From Pantoea sp. Ap-967 (lineage in GTDB: Bacteria; Pseudomonadota; Gammaproteobacteria; Pseudomonadales; Pseudomonadaceae): DNA of 64,000 bases. Below are positions 8,446 through 16,240 of the stretch, piece by piece. Location: positions 1 to 64,000 of the forward strand of contig NZ_VWXK01000005.1 in the NCBI RefSeq assembly GCF_011752565.1, in the 5' to 3' direction. Each line of letters starts with the position of its first letter. Within the stretch, counting starts at the first letter, position 1. The notes beneath the pieces were generated by a model, which made no database searches, was not told the DNA's origin, and worked only from the letters and a program-made list of their open reading frames with translations. The translations under genes and the position numbers were made by a program.

Positions 8446-8924
8446 AGGTCGACCTCGCAGGTGATTTCGCCGCGGGTCTGGGCGAAGCCCTGTTTCTGCC
8501 AGAAGTTCAGTGCGTTGGGGTTGTTGTCTTCAACGAACAGGAACACCCGGCGAATCCCATGCTGGCGGAAATCGCTGAGAATGGAATTGGCCAGCGACGT
8601 GCCGATTCGGCTCTGGCGGTAATCCGGTGCCACCGCCATGTGGTTGATGGTGCCCCGGGTGCCCATCAGGCCCCCGGCAACCGCGCCGACGATGGTGCCG
8701 GTGGGGTTCTCGGCCACGTAGCAATAGGTGTGCTCCGTGCCCAGCAGGCCCTTTAGCAAGGCTTCATCCTGCCAGTCGCAGAACGAGGTTTCCTCGAAGC
8801 GACGGAAGAAATCCACCAGCTTGCGGGCGTGGAACGGCGTGGCCTTCTTGATGCTCAGGCCATTGATGCGTTCGGCCGTGAACGGCGTTGGCGCAGCACC
8901 GATACAGTTAGTCGATAATGTCAT
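8442..8924 (-). CDS. GNAT-family N-acetyltransferase
   Basis: 160-residue acetyltransferase with motif A (INHMAVAPDYRQSRIGTSL, a Q/R-x-x-G-x-G/S acetyl-CoA loop variant) and motif B (FLFVEDNNPNALNFWQKQGF). It is the second gene of the leftward operon and overlaps the dioxygenase end by 17 bases and the azlC start by four. The ATG at 8924 was chosen because upstream codons lie inside the dioxygenase frame and do not look like GNAT sequence. Likely acceptor is an amino group of the operon's amino-acid substrate or product; this is inference from coupling only. Confidence 0.82.
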   Translation of the reverse strand: MTLSTNCIGAAPTPFTAERINGLSIKKATPFHARKLVDFFRRFEETSFCDWQDEALLKGLLGTEHTYCYVAENPTGTIVGAVAGGLMGTRGTINHMAVAPDYRQSRIGTSLANSILSDFRQHGIRRVFLFVEDNNPNALNFWQKQGFAQTRGEITCEVDL

Positions 8925-9654
8925 GCTCGCTGCCCGGTCGAGAGAAGGAAATCGCGATGATCTGCCGGTAACCCATTTCCGAGGTGCTCGGGTTGTTGGC
9001 CGGGGTAACGTAATGTTGCAGTTCCCGGTCAAGGAAATAGGTGGTGTCGAGGATATTCAGGTAGGTGCCGGAATCGATCACGTTCGACTGCTTGTCGTAG
9101 ATCTTGCTGGTTGCGCCCTCGACGTTGTGGCGGCCCCAGAAGTGCACGCCGCTGAACGGGTAGCCGTCGCAGTGGATACCCTCGGGGGTGATTTCGATTT
9201 CCTGCCCAGGCTTGATCTCGATGCGAATCTGGTGCACCTGGCACTGCCAGGTGACGTTGTGCAGCTCCTGCGGCAGCACGGCTTTGTACACGTCGAAATC
9301 GAGCTTGATCAGCGCCCGCAGAATGGGCGAGTTGAATACCTCGGCGCTGATGTCGTCGAAGTGGCGCGCCATGCCGCCAACGTAGGTGTTGTGCGCTTCG
9401 GACTGTTCATAGGCGCGGTGGTTGAGCTGGCACAGCTCGCCGGTTGCCGGGTTGAAGTCGAAGTCGCTGTAGCGGCGGTAGCGCGTACCCTTTTCGGCCT
9501 GGCCGTAGTAACGGTCCACGCCCATGGTTTCCCAGCTCTTGGAAAACTCGACGAACTCCTTGAAGCCACCGTGCAGGGCGTAGTCGCTGCCCAGCACGTT
9601 GACGGTCTTGTGTTGCCGCAGGGCGGCGTCGATGTTCTTGTTGAGTGTCAGCAT
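8908..9654 (-). CDS. 2-oxoglutarate/Fe(II) dioxygenase, isoleucine-hydroxylase (IDO) type
   Basis: 248 residues of the 2OG-Fe dioxygenase family that includes L-isoleucine 4-hydroxylase. The facial triad is visible as H161-x-D163 in PEGIHCDGYPFSG, the distal H214 in ELQHYVTP and the 2OG-binding R230 in GYRQIIAISF; the block GRHNVEGATSKIYD is typical of this family. Members hydroxylate free aliphatic amino acids (Ile, Leu, Met, Val). It heads an operon with GNAT and AzlCD genes. The second ATG (9654) is preferred, since AAGAAGAG abuts the first ATG but is well spaced to the second. Exact substrate unknown. Confidence 0.85.
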   Translation of the reverse strand: MLTLNKNIDAALRQHKTVNVLGSDYALHGGFKEFVEFSKSWETMGVDRYYGQAEKGTRYRRYSDFDFNPATGELCQLNHRAYEQSEAHNTYVGGMARHFDDISAEVFNSPILRALIKLDFDVYKAVLPQELHNVTWQCQVHQIRIEIKPGQEIEITPEGIHCDGYPFSGVHFWGRHNVEGATSKIYDKQSNVIDSGTYLNILDTTYFLDRELQHYVTPANNPSTSEMGYRQIIAISFSRPGSEHDIID

Positions 9655-9858
9655 GGCCATCTCTTCTTATAAAAGGCTGGCGCAATCTAGCAGTTGGCCT
9701 TCGCGGCGAAACTTCACTTTTTTTTCAGGCGCCTCAACCGTTGCTTGCTGGCCACCGGGCGGCTGGTGGCGGGGCTGGCAAGACAGCGGCAGGCCTTCTG
9801 CGCTATTCTCGCAGCCTTCATTGGCGGCCTGCGTCAAAGGAAAGGGAGGGGAGTTTGA

Positions 9859-10728
9859 ATGGATATCAGGGTACTCAGAAACATCGTGAACGTTGCCCGA
9901 ACCGGCTCGATCACCGATGCCGCCGAGCAGGTGCACGTGACGGTCCAGGCCTTGGCCGCCCAGCTGAAAAAGCTGGAAGATCACTGCGGTTTCAAGCTGT
10001 TCGACCGCACCAACAAAGGCGTCTCGCTGACCCAGGAAGGCATGGGCATCCTGCCCCATGTGCTGGAGATCGTCCGTTCTTCCGAGCGCATGCAGTTGAA
10101 GATCAACCAGCTGCGCCAGAACCGCAACCAGCGCCTGCCGTTGCGGGTGGCCTTGAACAGCACGCTGTCCATGGAAATCAACCAGCAGATCATGGGTGGC
10201 GTGGTCAGCCAGTTGTCTGGCTACAGCCCGATTTTCAGTTGCTCGGAATCACCCGACAACCTGACCAAGCTGGCCAAGGACGAAGCGGACATGGTGGTGG
10301 TGCTGGGCGACAGTGTGCCAGAGCGCTATCACTCGGTGTCGCTCAAGGGGCTGCGTATCGAAGTCGTCGCCTCGTCATCCGGCAGTGACCGCAGCGCGCC
10401 TTGCGCGGTGATCAAGCCCTTGCCCGAATGCCCTTATTCCTCGATTTTCTCGCGCTTCGCCGAGCGCCGCCCCGGTGTACTGGAAGGCGCCACGGTGTTT
10501 CATTCCGGCAGCGAAATCGTCAGCGTTTCGATGATCAAGAGCTTTGGCGGGGTGGGCGTGCTGTCGCGGGCGGTGGCCGAGTCCAACAACCTGTTCATCT
10601 GGCCTGGTTTTTCCGATTACCTGGATGTGTACCTGGTGATGAAGGAGCCGTGGATCATCGAGGATGAGTTTCCGCTGTTCAGCACGGTGCCCACGCCGAT
10701 TCGCAGCTTTGATGCGATCAGTGCGTGA
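9859..10728 (+). CDS. LysR-family regulator, divergent from the dioxygenase operon
   Basis: 289 residues. The N-terminal winged HTH (about 1-60, NIVNVARTGSITDAAEQVHVTVQALAAQ then LKKLEDHCGFKLFDRTNKG) is followed by a LysR effector domain with the usual type-2 periplasmic-binding fold. SD GGAGGGG lies upstream of the ATG. It is divergent from the dioxygenase-GNAT-azlCD operon across about 200 bases, so it probably controls that operon in response to an amino acid. I did not find a convincing T-N11-A operator by eye. Confidence 0.88.
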   Translation: MDIRVLRNIVNVARTGSITDAAEQVHVTVQALAAQLKKLEDHCGFKLFDRTNKGVSLTQEGMGILPHVLEIVRSSERMQLKINQLRQNRNQRLPLRVALNSTLSMEINQQIMGGVVSQLSGYSPIFSCSESPDNLTKLAKDEADMVVVLGDSVPERYHSVSLKGLRIEVVASSSGSDRSAPCAVIKPLPECPYSSIFSRFAERRPGVLEGATVFHSGSEIVSVSMIKSFGGVGVLSRAVAESNNLFIWPGFSDYLDVYLVMKEPWIIEDEFPLFSTVPTPIRSFDAISA

Positions 10729-10737
10729 TTCCTGTTC

Positions 10738-10809
10738 GGGCCCTTTCGCGGGGCAAGCCCGCTCCTACACATCACCTGTAGGAGCGGGCTTGCCCCGCGA
10801 AGGGGCCGG
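10738..10809. repeat. REPIN
   Basis: Inverted pair of type-A REP units (GCGGGGCAAGCCCGCTCC and its complement), flanked by GGGCCC-type ends, between the convergent LysR and ArsR-like genes. Confidence 0.9.
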
Positions 10810-10821
10810 CACAGCCAACCC

Positions 10822-11130
10822 TCAATCCTGGCGCAAAATACAATCCAACAACCCCGGAAACCGCTCGCCCAGCATCTCGCTGCGCAGTGAATTCATGTGG
10901 GTGGTACCCACATTGCGGGTATGCACCAGCCCCGCATCCCGCAGCACGCGAAAGTGGTGCGACATGCTCGACTTCGGCCGCCCGCCATCAAGCTCGCCGC
11001 AACTGGCCTCGGCCACGCCGGCCAGGTGGCGGACGATGCCCAGGCGCACGGGGTCGCTCAACGCATAAAGCACGCGCTCGAGAATCAGGTCTTCCGGGTT
11101 GGGGTGTTGGTAGGCTCGCATGGGCGACAT
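10822..11130 (-). CDS. ArsR-type winged-helix repressor
   Basis: 102 residues from the chosen ATG. Core ALSDPVRLGIVRHLAG, then PKSSMSHHFRVLRDAGLV, is a canonical ArsR/SmtB HTH; the CGELDGG stretch precedes helix 4. There is no clear CxC metal site, so a metal-independent sensor is likely. The gene is divergent from xenA with a palindrome between them, which suggests that it represses xenA. Longer in-frame starts up to 11178 would place the palindrome within the coding region, so the 11130 start (alternative 11121) is preferred. Confidence 0.8.
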   Translation of the reverse strand: MSPMRAYQHPNPEDLILERVLYALSDPVRLGIVRHLAGVAEASCGELDGGRPKSSMSHHFRVLRDAGLVHTRNVGTTHMNSLRSEMLGERFPGLLDCILRQD

Positions 11131-11158
11131 GATAACGGGGGTTCCACTAATTGCCATA

Positions 11159-11176
11159 GTTCGATTATGATCGAAC
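11159..11176. promoter_or_regulatory. Palindromic operator between arsR-like gene and xenA
   Basis: GTTCGAT-TATG-ATCGAAC is a perfect inverted repeat with seven-base arms. A further half site TCGAAC follows at 11188-11193. It lies 32 bases before the xenA ATG and 29 bases before the arsR-like start, an ideal place for a shared repressor site. Confidence 0.65.
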
Positions 11177-11207
11177 AATCGTATTCAGTCGAACCCGGAG
11201 CTTGCCC

Positions 11208-12299
11208 ATGACTGCCCTGTTCCAACCCTACACCCTCAAAGACGTCACCGTGCGCAACCGCATCGCCATTCCGCCGATGTGCCAGTACATGGCCGAAGAC
11301 GGCATGATCAACGACTGGCACCACGTGCACCTGGCAGGCCTGGCCCGTGGCGGCGCAGGCCTGCTGGTGGTCGAGGCCACCGCAGTGGCGCCGGAAGGGC
11401 GCATTACCCCCGGCTGCGCCGGGATCTGGAGCGACGCCCATGCCCAGGCTTTCGTGCCGGTGGTGCAGGCGATCAAGGCGGCCGGTTCCGTGCCGGGTAT
11501 CCAGATCGCCCACGCCGGGCGCAAGGCCAGCGCCAACCGCCCGTGGGAGGGTGACGACCACATCGGCGCCGATGATGCGCGTGGCTGGGAAACCATCGCC
11601 CCCTCGGCCATCGCCTTTGGTGCGCACCTGCCCAAGGTGCCGCGCGCGATGACCCTGGACGACATCGCCCGGGTCAAGCAGGACTTCGTCGATGCCGCCC
11701 GCCGTGCCCGCGACGCAGGCTTCGAGTGGATCGAACTGCACTTCGCCCACGGTTACCTGGGCCAGAGCTTCTTCTCCGAGCACTCCAACCAGCGCACCGA
11801 TGCCTACGGCGGCAGCTTCGACAACCGCAGCCGTTTCCTTCTGGAAACCCTGGCCGCCGTTCGTGAGGTATGGCCGGAAAACCTGCCGCTGACCGCACGT
11901 TTCGGGGTGCTGGAATATGACGGGCGTGACGAGCAAACCCTGGAAGAGTCGATTGAGCTGGCGCGCCGCTTCAAGGCGGGCGGGCTGGACCTGCTGAGCG
12001 TCAGTGTTGGCTTTACCATTCCTGATACCAACATTCCGTGGGGGCCTGCGTTCATGGGGCCGATTGCCGAACGTGTGCGCCGTGAAGCGGGCTTGCCGGT
12101 GACTTCGGCGTGGGGCTTCGGTACGCCGCAGCTGGCGGAGGAGGCGCTGCAGTCGCGCCAGCTGGATTTGGTGTCGGTGGGGCGTGCGCACCTGGCGGAC
12201 CCGCACTGGCCTTATTTCGCGGCCAAGGAGCTGGGGGTAGACAAGGCCTCCTGGACCTTGCCCGCGCCGTATGCGCATTGGCTTGAGCGGTATCGCTGA
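11208..12299 (+). CDS. xenA: Xenobiotic reductase A, old-yellow-enzyme family
   Basis: NAD(P)H:flavin oxidoreductase of the OYE family, 363 residues, FMN-bound TIM barrel. It reduces activated C=C bonds, nitrate esters and nitro compounds. It is close to the characterised P. putida XenA: C25 in IPPMCQYMAEDG (the redox-tuning cysteine), the His pair in ELHFAHGYL, the substrate-binding NQRTDAYGGS block and the C-terminal tryptophan-containing APYAHWLERY are all present. SD GGAG lies seven bases before the ATG at 11208. Expression is probably controlled by the divergent ArsR-like protein. Confidence 0.95.
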   Translation: MTALFQPYTLKDVTVRNRIAIPPMCQYMAEDGMINDWHHVHLAGLARGGAGLLVVEATAVAPEGRITPGCAGIWSDAHAQAFVPVVQAIKAAGSVPGIQIAHAGRKASANRPWEGDDHIGADDARGWETIAPSAIAFGAHLPKVPRAMTLDDIARVKQDFVDAARRARDAGFEWIELHFAHGYLGQSFFSEHSNQRTDAYGGSFDNRSRFLLETLAAVREVWPENLPLTARFGVLEYDGRDEQTLEESIELARRFKAGGLDLLSVSVGFTIPDTNIPWGPAFMGPIAERVRREAGLPVTSAWGFGTPQLAEEALQSRQLDLVSVGRAHLADPHWPYFAAKELGVDKASWTLPAPYAHWLERYR

Positions 12300-12308
12300 T
12301 CGTGCAAG

Positions 12309-12327
12309 GGGGCTGCTGTGCAGCCCC
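12309..12327. terminator. Hairpin after xenA
   Basis: GGGGCTGC-TGT-GCAGCCCC, an eight-base perfect stem nine bases after the xenA stop and not followed by a T run. It merges into a degenerate REP-like stretch (CATCGCGATCACCGG). Confidence 0.5.
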
Positions 12328-12384
12328 ATCGCGATCACCGGCAGCGCCGGTGCCAGGCGCGTAGACCTCGAGTCGAGTAACATT

Positions 12385-12413
12385 TTGACATGGCAAGGGT
12401 AGTTGAGTACCTT
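12385..12413 (+). promoter_or_regulatory. Candidate promoter of the KIVPDPP leader transcript
   Basis: A perfect -35 TTGACA, a 17-base spacer and a weak -10 TACCTT. It lies just upstream of the series of hairpins that leads to the KIVPDPP ORF. Confidence 0.45.
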
Positions 12414-12646
12414 GCCGCACCGCAGTAGATTCTGCGGCTCGGGATTGGCGTCCCGTTACAGATCCGGGCACCTCCACCTGCAGTGGTGGCGCTCTGCATG
12501 GCTGCACCCGTTATGGGCGGGCCGTGTGTGGGAGCCTTCGGGCTCACCGGTTCTCTGTCCGGCACGCCAACCCGCACGGCTCCGTCCACCCATATTGGCG
12601 TATGGGCTCGGGGCGTCATTACAGAGAGCTGCAAAGGAGTCGCACC
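12391..12646 (+). other. Structured leader region upstream of the KIVPDPP peptide
   Basis: This roughly 255-base stretch has no good ORF but four successive short stems: GGCAAGG/CCTTGCC (12392-12417), CCGCAG/CTGCGG (12420-12437), CGGGA/TCCCG (12440-12455) and GAGCC-TTCG-GGCTC (12532-12545, a stable UUCG tetraloop). It ends in SD AAAGGAG before the small ORF. I read it as a structured 5' UTR, possibly regulatory; no known riboswitch class is recognised. Confidence 0.45.
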
Positions 12647-12748
12647 ATGCTCAAGAAAATCGTTCCAGATCCACCTTTCACCCTGAACTGCACCGCATCC
12701 TCACCACTGCAACAGCACCACGCGGCGTTGAGGGGGACCTGCCAATGA
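12647..12748 (+). CDS. 33-codon KIVPDPP-type small ORF, translationally coupled to the next gene
   Basis: The peptide begins MLKKIVPDPPF, the signature start of a large family of short Pseudomonas proteins of unknown function. Here it stops after 33 codons, and its TGA overlaps the next ATG (ATGA at 12745-12748). SD AAAGGAG lies eight bases upstream. The family members I recall normally continue in one frame into the helical body, so this may be either a leader peptide or an old frameshift splitting one gene into two. Confidence 0.55.
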   Translation: MLKKIVPDPPFTLNCTASSPLQQHHAALRGTCQ

Positions 12749-13047
12749 ATCAGGCAAAGCCCACCACCACCCTCAGCACGCGAAAGCCTCGCCCCCTGAC
12801 TGTGCAATCTCACTTCGGCACGTGCCATGACGCGCACGCCCCCATGTTTTCGGTAAAGGCCGGGGTCGATGGAGAAGATGCAATGGTCTGCGCCGTCGCA
12901 GCGCTGAAAGCCGCATACGAAACCAATGCGTTGGCATTGGAGAAAGCGAAAGAGCCGATGCGCAGCTTGTTGACGGCAACGGAGAATTCGCTGGAGAAGG
13001 GCTTGGCATTGGCCGAGGCTGTTCTCCAGGGCATGGAGCAGGGGTAA
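12745..13047 (+). CDS. DUF3077/DUF6124-like small helical protein
   Basis: 100 residues. The part from about residue 22 (SHFGTCHDAHAPMFSVKAGVDGEDAM, then long alanine- and leucine-rich helices) resembles the DUF3077/DUF6124 group of short Pseudomonas proteins, several of which begin with KIVPDPP. The ATG overlaps the stop of the KIVPDPP mini-ORF, so it is translated by coupling or is the second half of a split gene. No signal peptide or catalytic residues are seen. Function unknown. Confidence 0.65.
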   Translation: MNQAKPTTTLSTRKPRPLTVQSHFGTCHDAHAPMFSVKAGVDGEDAMVCAVAALKAAYETNALALEKAKEPMRSLLTATENSLEKGLALAEAVLQGMEQG

Positions 13048-13157
13048 GCCGTTGTTGATAGGGCCGCAGACGCGGCCCGTTCTGGTTTCGCTAGCGCAGG
13101 TAAAGCAGTGCAGGGGGGGGTATCGGGAGATTGCTGGCAGGGTTGATCTTGAGATCG

Positions 13158-13272
13158 GCGGGGCTGCGTTGCAGCCCATCGCGAGCTGTGCTCGCTCCTA
13201 CCCGGGTGGGCGGGCGTGTGTTGCTTGTGGTAGGAGCGAGCGCAGCTCGCGATTGGGGCCGCCCCGCGGCCC
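13158..13272. repeat. REPIN, type B
   Basis: Inverted units with core CATCGCGAGCTGTGCTCGCT and complement, nested in an outer GGCGGGGCTGC / GGCCGCCCCGCGGCC arm. The 230-base gap between the DUF3077-like gene and the D-hydroxyproline dehydrogenase gene holds little else. Confidence 0.85.
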
Positions 13273-13277
13273 CCTTC

Positions 13278-14525
13278 CTAAAACCGATCCAACCGATAAA
13301 CCGCAGCCTCCGGCCCCCCCGGTCGCTGCACCATCTTCCCTACCCATTCCGCCGTTACCGCCGCCTGGGTCAACCCCAGGTGCTGGTGCCCAAACGCCAA
13401 CAGCACGCGCCCATCACACACGCTGTCTATCACCGGCAGCGAGTCCGGCAACGAAGGCCTGAAGCCCATCCACGGCGTCGCCCCTTCAGCACTCAAGTCA
13501 CGCTGGAACAACCCCTGGCTCAACCGATGCAACTGCCACGCCCGCTGCATGCTCGGCGGCGCGTGAAGCCCGGCGAATTCCACCGTGCCCGCCAGGCGCA
13601 AGCCGCCAGCCATGGGCGTCATGATGAACTTGCGCTCCAGCGAGGTGACGGCAAACGGCAACCTCTGCTGTTCAGTTGGCAGCATCAGGTGGTAGCCACG
13701 TTCGGTGTCCAACGGCACGCGCTTGCCAGTCAGCGCCGCAGTGAGCTGCGCCGAATGCGCGCCGCAGCTCACCAGCACCTGGCGAGCCTGCAGCGGGCCC
13801 TGGCTGCTGGCCAGGCGTACACCGGCCGCCTGCACCTGCCCGCCGCTGACGTCGGCGCGCAGGAACCCCACGCCGCAGGCCCTGGCGGCCTCGTACAGCG
13901 CCGACACCACCTGGTAGGGGTCGATGAAGTGCCCGGTGCACGGGAAGAACAGGCCGCCCAGCAGCGCAGGGTTCAACTGCGGCGCAGCTTCGCGCACCTG
14001 TGCGGCCGACCACGAGTCCACCTCCACCGCCTGCTGTTGCAGGCGTAAGCGCAAGCCCTCCAGTACCTCACGCGACGCGGGCCGCTCGTACACCAGCAGC
14101 GAGCCGTCTTGCCTGAACAACTCGCCGCGCCCGATCGACCCCAACAAGCGCTGCCAGGCGCCCAGGCTGCCTTCGTTCAGCGCGCGGATGCCGGCTACGC
14201 TGCGCTGGAACGGCGCCGGGCGCAGGTTGAGCAGCAGGCGGGTGAACCACGGCAAGGCCCTGGGCAGGTATTTCCAGTCCAGGCGCAGTGGGCCCATGGG
14301 GTCGAGCAGCATGCGCGGCAGGCGCTTGAGAATCGACAGGTCGGCGATCGGGAATACCTGCTCGGTGGCCAGGTGCCCGGCGTTGCCGTAGGACGCGCCC
14401 ATGCCGGGCTCTTGGCGGTCGACCAACAGCACCCGGCGGCCCTGGCGGGCCAGTTGCAGGGCGCAGGCGATGCCGACGATGCCCGCGCCGATCACGGCGA
14501 TATCGGTTTCAGGAGTATCGACCAT
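13278..14525 (-). CDS. D-hydroxyproline dehydrogenase (FAD, DadA-like)
   Basis: 415-residue FAD amine dehydrogenase of the DAO/DadA family with N-terminal DIAVIGAGIVGIACALQLA and the glycine-rich LASSQG/LVSCGAHSA half. In the hydroxyproline pathway it oxidises cis-4-hydroxy-D-proline to pyrroline-4-hydroxy-2-carboxylate. It is the single-subunit form, unlike the hetero-oligomeric LhpBEF enzyme of P. aeruginosa. It is the last gene of the leftward operon and starts two bases after the semialdehyde dehydrogenase stop, so it is coupled. The ATG at 14525 gives the family-typical start just before the Rossmann motif. Confidence 0.88.
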   Translation of the reverse strand: MVDTPETDIAVIGAGIVGIACALQLARQGRRVLLVDRQEPGMGASYGNAGHLATEQVFPIADLSILKRLPRMLLDPMGPLRLDWKYLPRALPWFTRLLLNLRPAPFQRSVAGIRALNEGSLGAWQRLLGSIGRGELFRQDGSLLVYERPASREVLEGLRLRLQQQAVEVDSWSAAQVREAAPQLNPALLGGLFFPCTGHFIDPYQVVSALYEAARACGVGFLRADVSGGQVQAAGVRLASSQGPLQARQVLVSCGAHSAQLTAALTGKRVPLDTERGYHLMLPTEQQRLPFAVTSLERKFIMTPMAGGLRLAGTVEFAGLHAPPSMQRAWQLHRLSQGLFQRDLSAEGATPWMGFRPSLPDSLPVIDSVCDGRVLLAFGHQHLGLTQAAVTAEWVGKMVQRPGGPEAAVYRLDRF

Positions 14526-14527
14526 GC

Positions 14528-16105
14528 TCAGCCTTCCCGTTGGCCGTCGAGCAGGCGTCGCAGCTGCAGCGGGTTGCCGTGTTGCAAGGCGCTGGGCAGC
14601 AGGGCGTCGGGGAAGTCCTGGTAGCACACCGGGCGCAGGAAGCGCAGGATCGCCGCCGTGCCCACCGAGGTGCTGCGGGTGTCGGAAGTGGCAGGGAACG
14701 GGCCGCCGTGGACCATCGCGTCACACACCTCAACGCCCGTTGGCCAGCCGTTGACCAAAATGCGCCCGGCCTTGCGTTCCAGGGTGGGTAGCAGTTTGCG
14801 GGCGCTGTCGATATCGCCATCGTCCAGCTGCAGGGTGGCGGTCAGCTGGCCTTCCAGGTGCTCGGCCACCTGGCGTACCTGCTCGTCGCTGCTGCAAGCC
14901 ACGACCAGGGATGCAGCACCGAACACCTCGGCTTGCAGCCGCGGGTCGGCCAGAAACGCCTCGGCCTGGGCCACGAACAGCCGCGCCTGGCATTGGTTCG
15001 GGCCTTGGCCTGGCACGCCGCTGGCGGCGGCTTGGGCATTGGGGTTGGCAGCCAGGGCGTCAACGCCGGCCTGGTAGGCATTGAAAATGCCGGGGGTGAG
15101 CATGGTTTGCGCCGGCGCCTGGCGCAGGTGCGCGCTGGCGGTGTCGATGAAGCGTTGCAGGCCAGGCCCTTGGCGGGCGATCACCAGCCCGGGGTTGGTG
15201 CAGAACTGCCCGGCGCCTTGGGTCAGCGAGGCGACGAAGCCTTGCGCCAGCAGTTCGGCGCGGGCCTGCAGGGCGGCATCGAAAAGAAACACCGGGTTGA
15301 TCGAGCTCATTTCGGCATACACCGGAATCGGCTCCGGCCGCGCCTGGGCGGCCTGGCACAGGGCGATGCCGCCGCTGCGCGAGCCGGTGAAGCCCACTGC
15401 CTTGATGCGCGGGTCGCTGACCAGGGCGATGCCCACTTCACGGCCTGCGCCGTACAGCAGCGAGAACACGCCTTCGGGCAGGTTGCAGCGCTTCACGGCA
15501 CGGGCCACGGCCTGGCCGACCAATTCGCTGGTGCCAGGGTGCGCCGCGTGGGCCTTGACCACCACCGGGCAGCCGGCGGCCAGAGCCGAGGCGGTGTCGC
15601 CGCCAGCCACCGAGAAGGCCAGGGGGAAGTTGCTGGCGCCGAACACCGCCACCGGGCCCAGGGCCACTTGGCGCTGGCGCAGGTCGGCGCGGGGCAGGGG
15701 CTGGCGCGCAGGTTGTGCTGGGTCGATGCGCACATCCAGCCATTCACCGCTGCGCACTACCCGGGCGAAGGTGCGCAGTTGCGTGCAGGTGCGGCCACGT
15801 TCGCCCTGGATGCGCGCCTTGGGCAGGCCGGTTTCGGCCACGGCGCGCTCGACCAGGGTATCGCCGAGGGCTTCGATCTCGTCGGCGATGGTTTCAAGAA
15901 ACTGGGCGCGCTGGTCCAGCGCTGTTTCGCGGTAGGCGTCGAACGCCGCCCAGGCCAGTGCGCAGGCCTGGGCCACGTGTTCGCCGGTGCCGCCGGCGTA
16001 GGCGGGTTCGAGGGCCTGGTTGGTGGCCGGGTCGATGGCGCGGATCGCGTCGCGGCTGCCGGCCACGGCGCGCTGGCCGAGCAGCAGGTTGCCTGTGAGG
16101 GTCAT
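14528..16105 (-). CDS. 2,5-dioxovalerate (alpha-ketoglutarate semialdehyde) dehydrogenase
   Basis: 525-residue aldehyde dehydrogenase that oxidises 2-oxoglutarate semialdehyde to 2-oxoglutarate with NAD(P), the last step of hydroxyproline breakdown. Catalytic C302 in [12 protein letters not shown]265 in YAEMSSINP and the cofactor motif GFTGSRSGG are present; the long N-terminal part and the [11 protein letters not shown] motif are typical of KGSADH rather than of general ALDHs. A REPIN lies between it and the upstream deaminase gene. The next gene follows after two bases. Confidence 0.92.
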   Translation of the reverse strand: MTLTGNLLLGQRAVAGSRDAIRAIDPATNQALEPAYAGGTGEHVAQACALAWAAFDAYRETALDQRAQFLETIADEIEALGDTLVERAVAETGLPKARIQGERGRTCTQLRTFARVVRSGEWLDVRIDPAQPARQPLPRADLRQRQVALGPVAVFGASNFPLAFSVAGGDTASALAAGCPVVVKAHAAHPGTSELVGQAVARAVKRCNLPEGVFSLLYGAGREVGIALVSDPRIKAVGFTGSRSGGIALCQAAQARPEPIPVYAEMSSINPVFLFDAALQARAELLAQGFVASLTQGAGQFCTNPGLVIARQGPGLQRFIDTASAHLRQAPAQTMLTPGIFNAYQAGVDALAANPNAQAAASGVPGQGPNQCQARLFVAQAEAFLADPRLQAEVFGAASLVVACSSDEQVRQVAEHLEGQLTATLQLDDGDIDSARKLLPTLERKAGRILVNGWPTGVEVCDAMVHGGPFPATSDTRSTSVGTAAILRFLRPVCYQDFPDALLPSALQHGNPLQLRRLLDGQREG

Positions 16106-16137
16106 GGGGCGTCCTTTGAATTCAGGAGTAGCGAACT

Positions 16138-16228
16138 GTAGGAGCGGGCTTGCCCCGCGAACACCGGCGAAGCCGGTGCCATGCCTGTACCGTGTTGCCT
16201 GCTTCGCGGGGCAAGCCCGCTCCTACAA
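16138..16228. repeat. REPIN inside the hydroxyproline operon
   Basis: Inverted type-A REP units around a palindromic CACCGGCGAAGCCGGTG spacer, between the semialdehyde dehydrogenase and deaminase genes. It may set different mRNA levels for the two halves of the operon. Confidence 0.9.
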
Positions 16229-16240
16229 GGGGGTGAGGAG

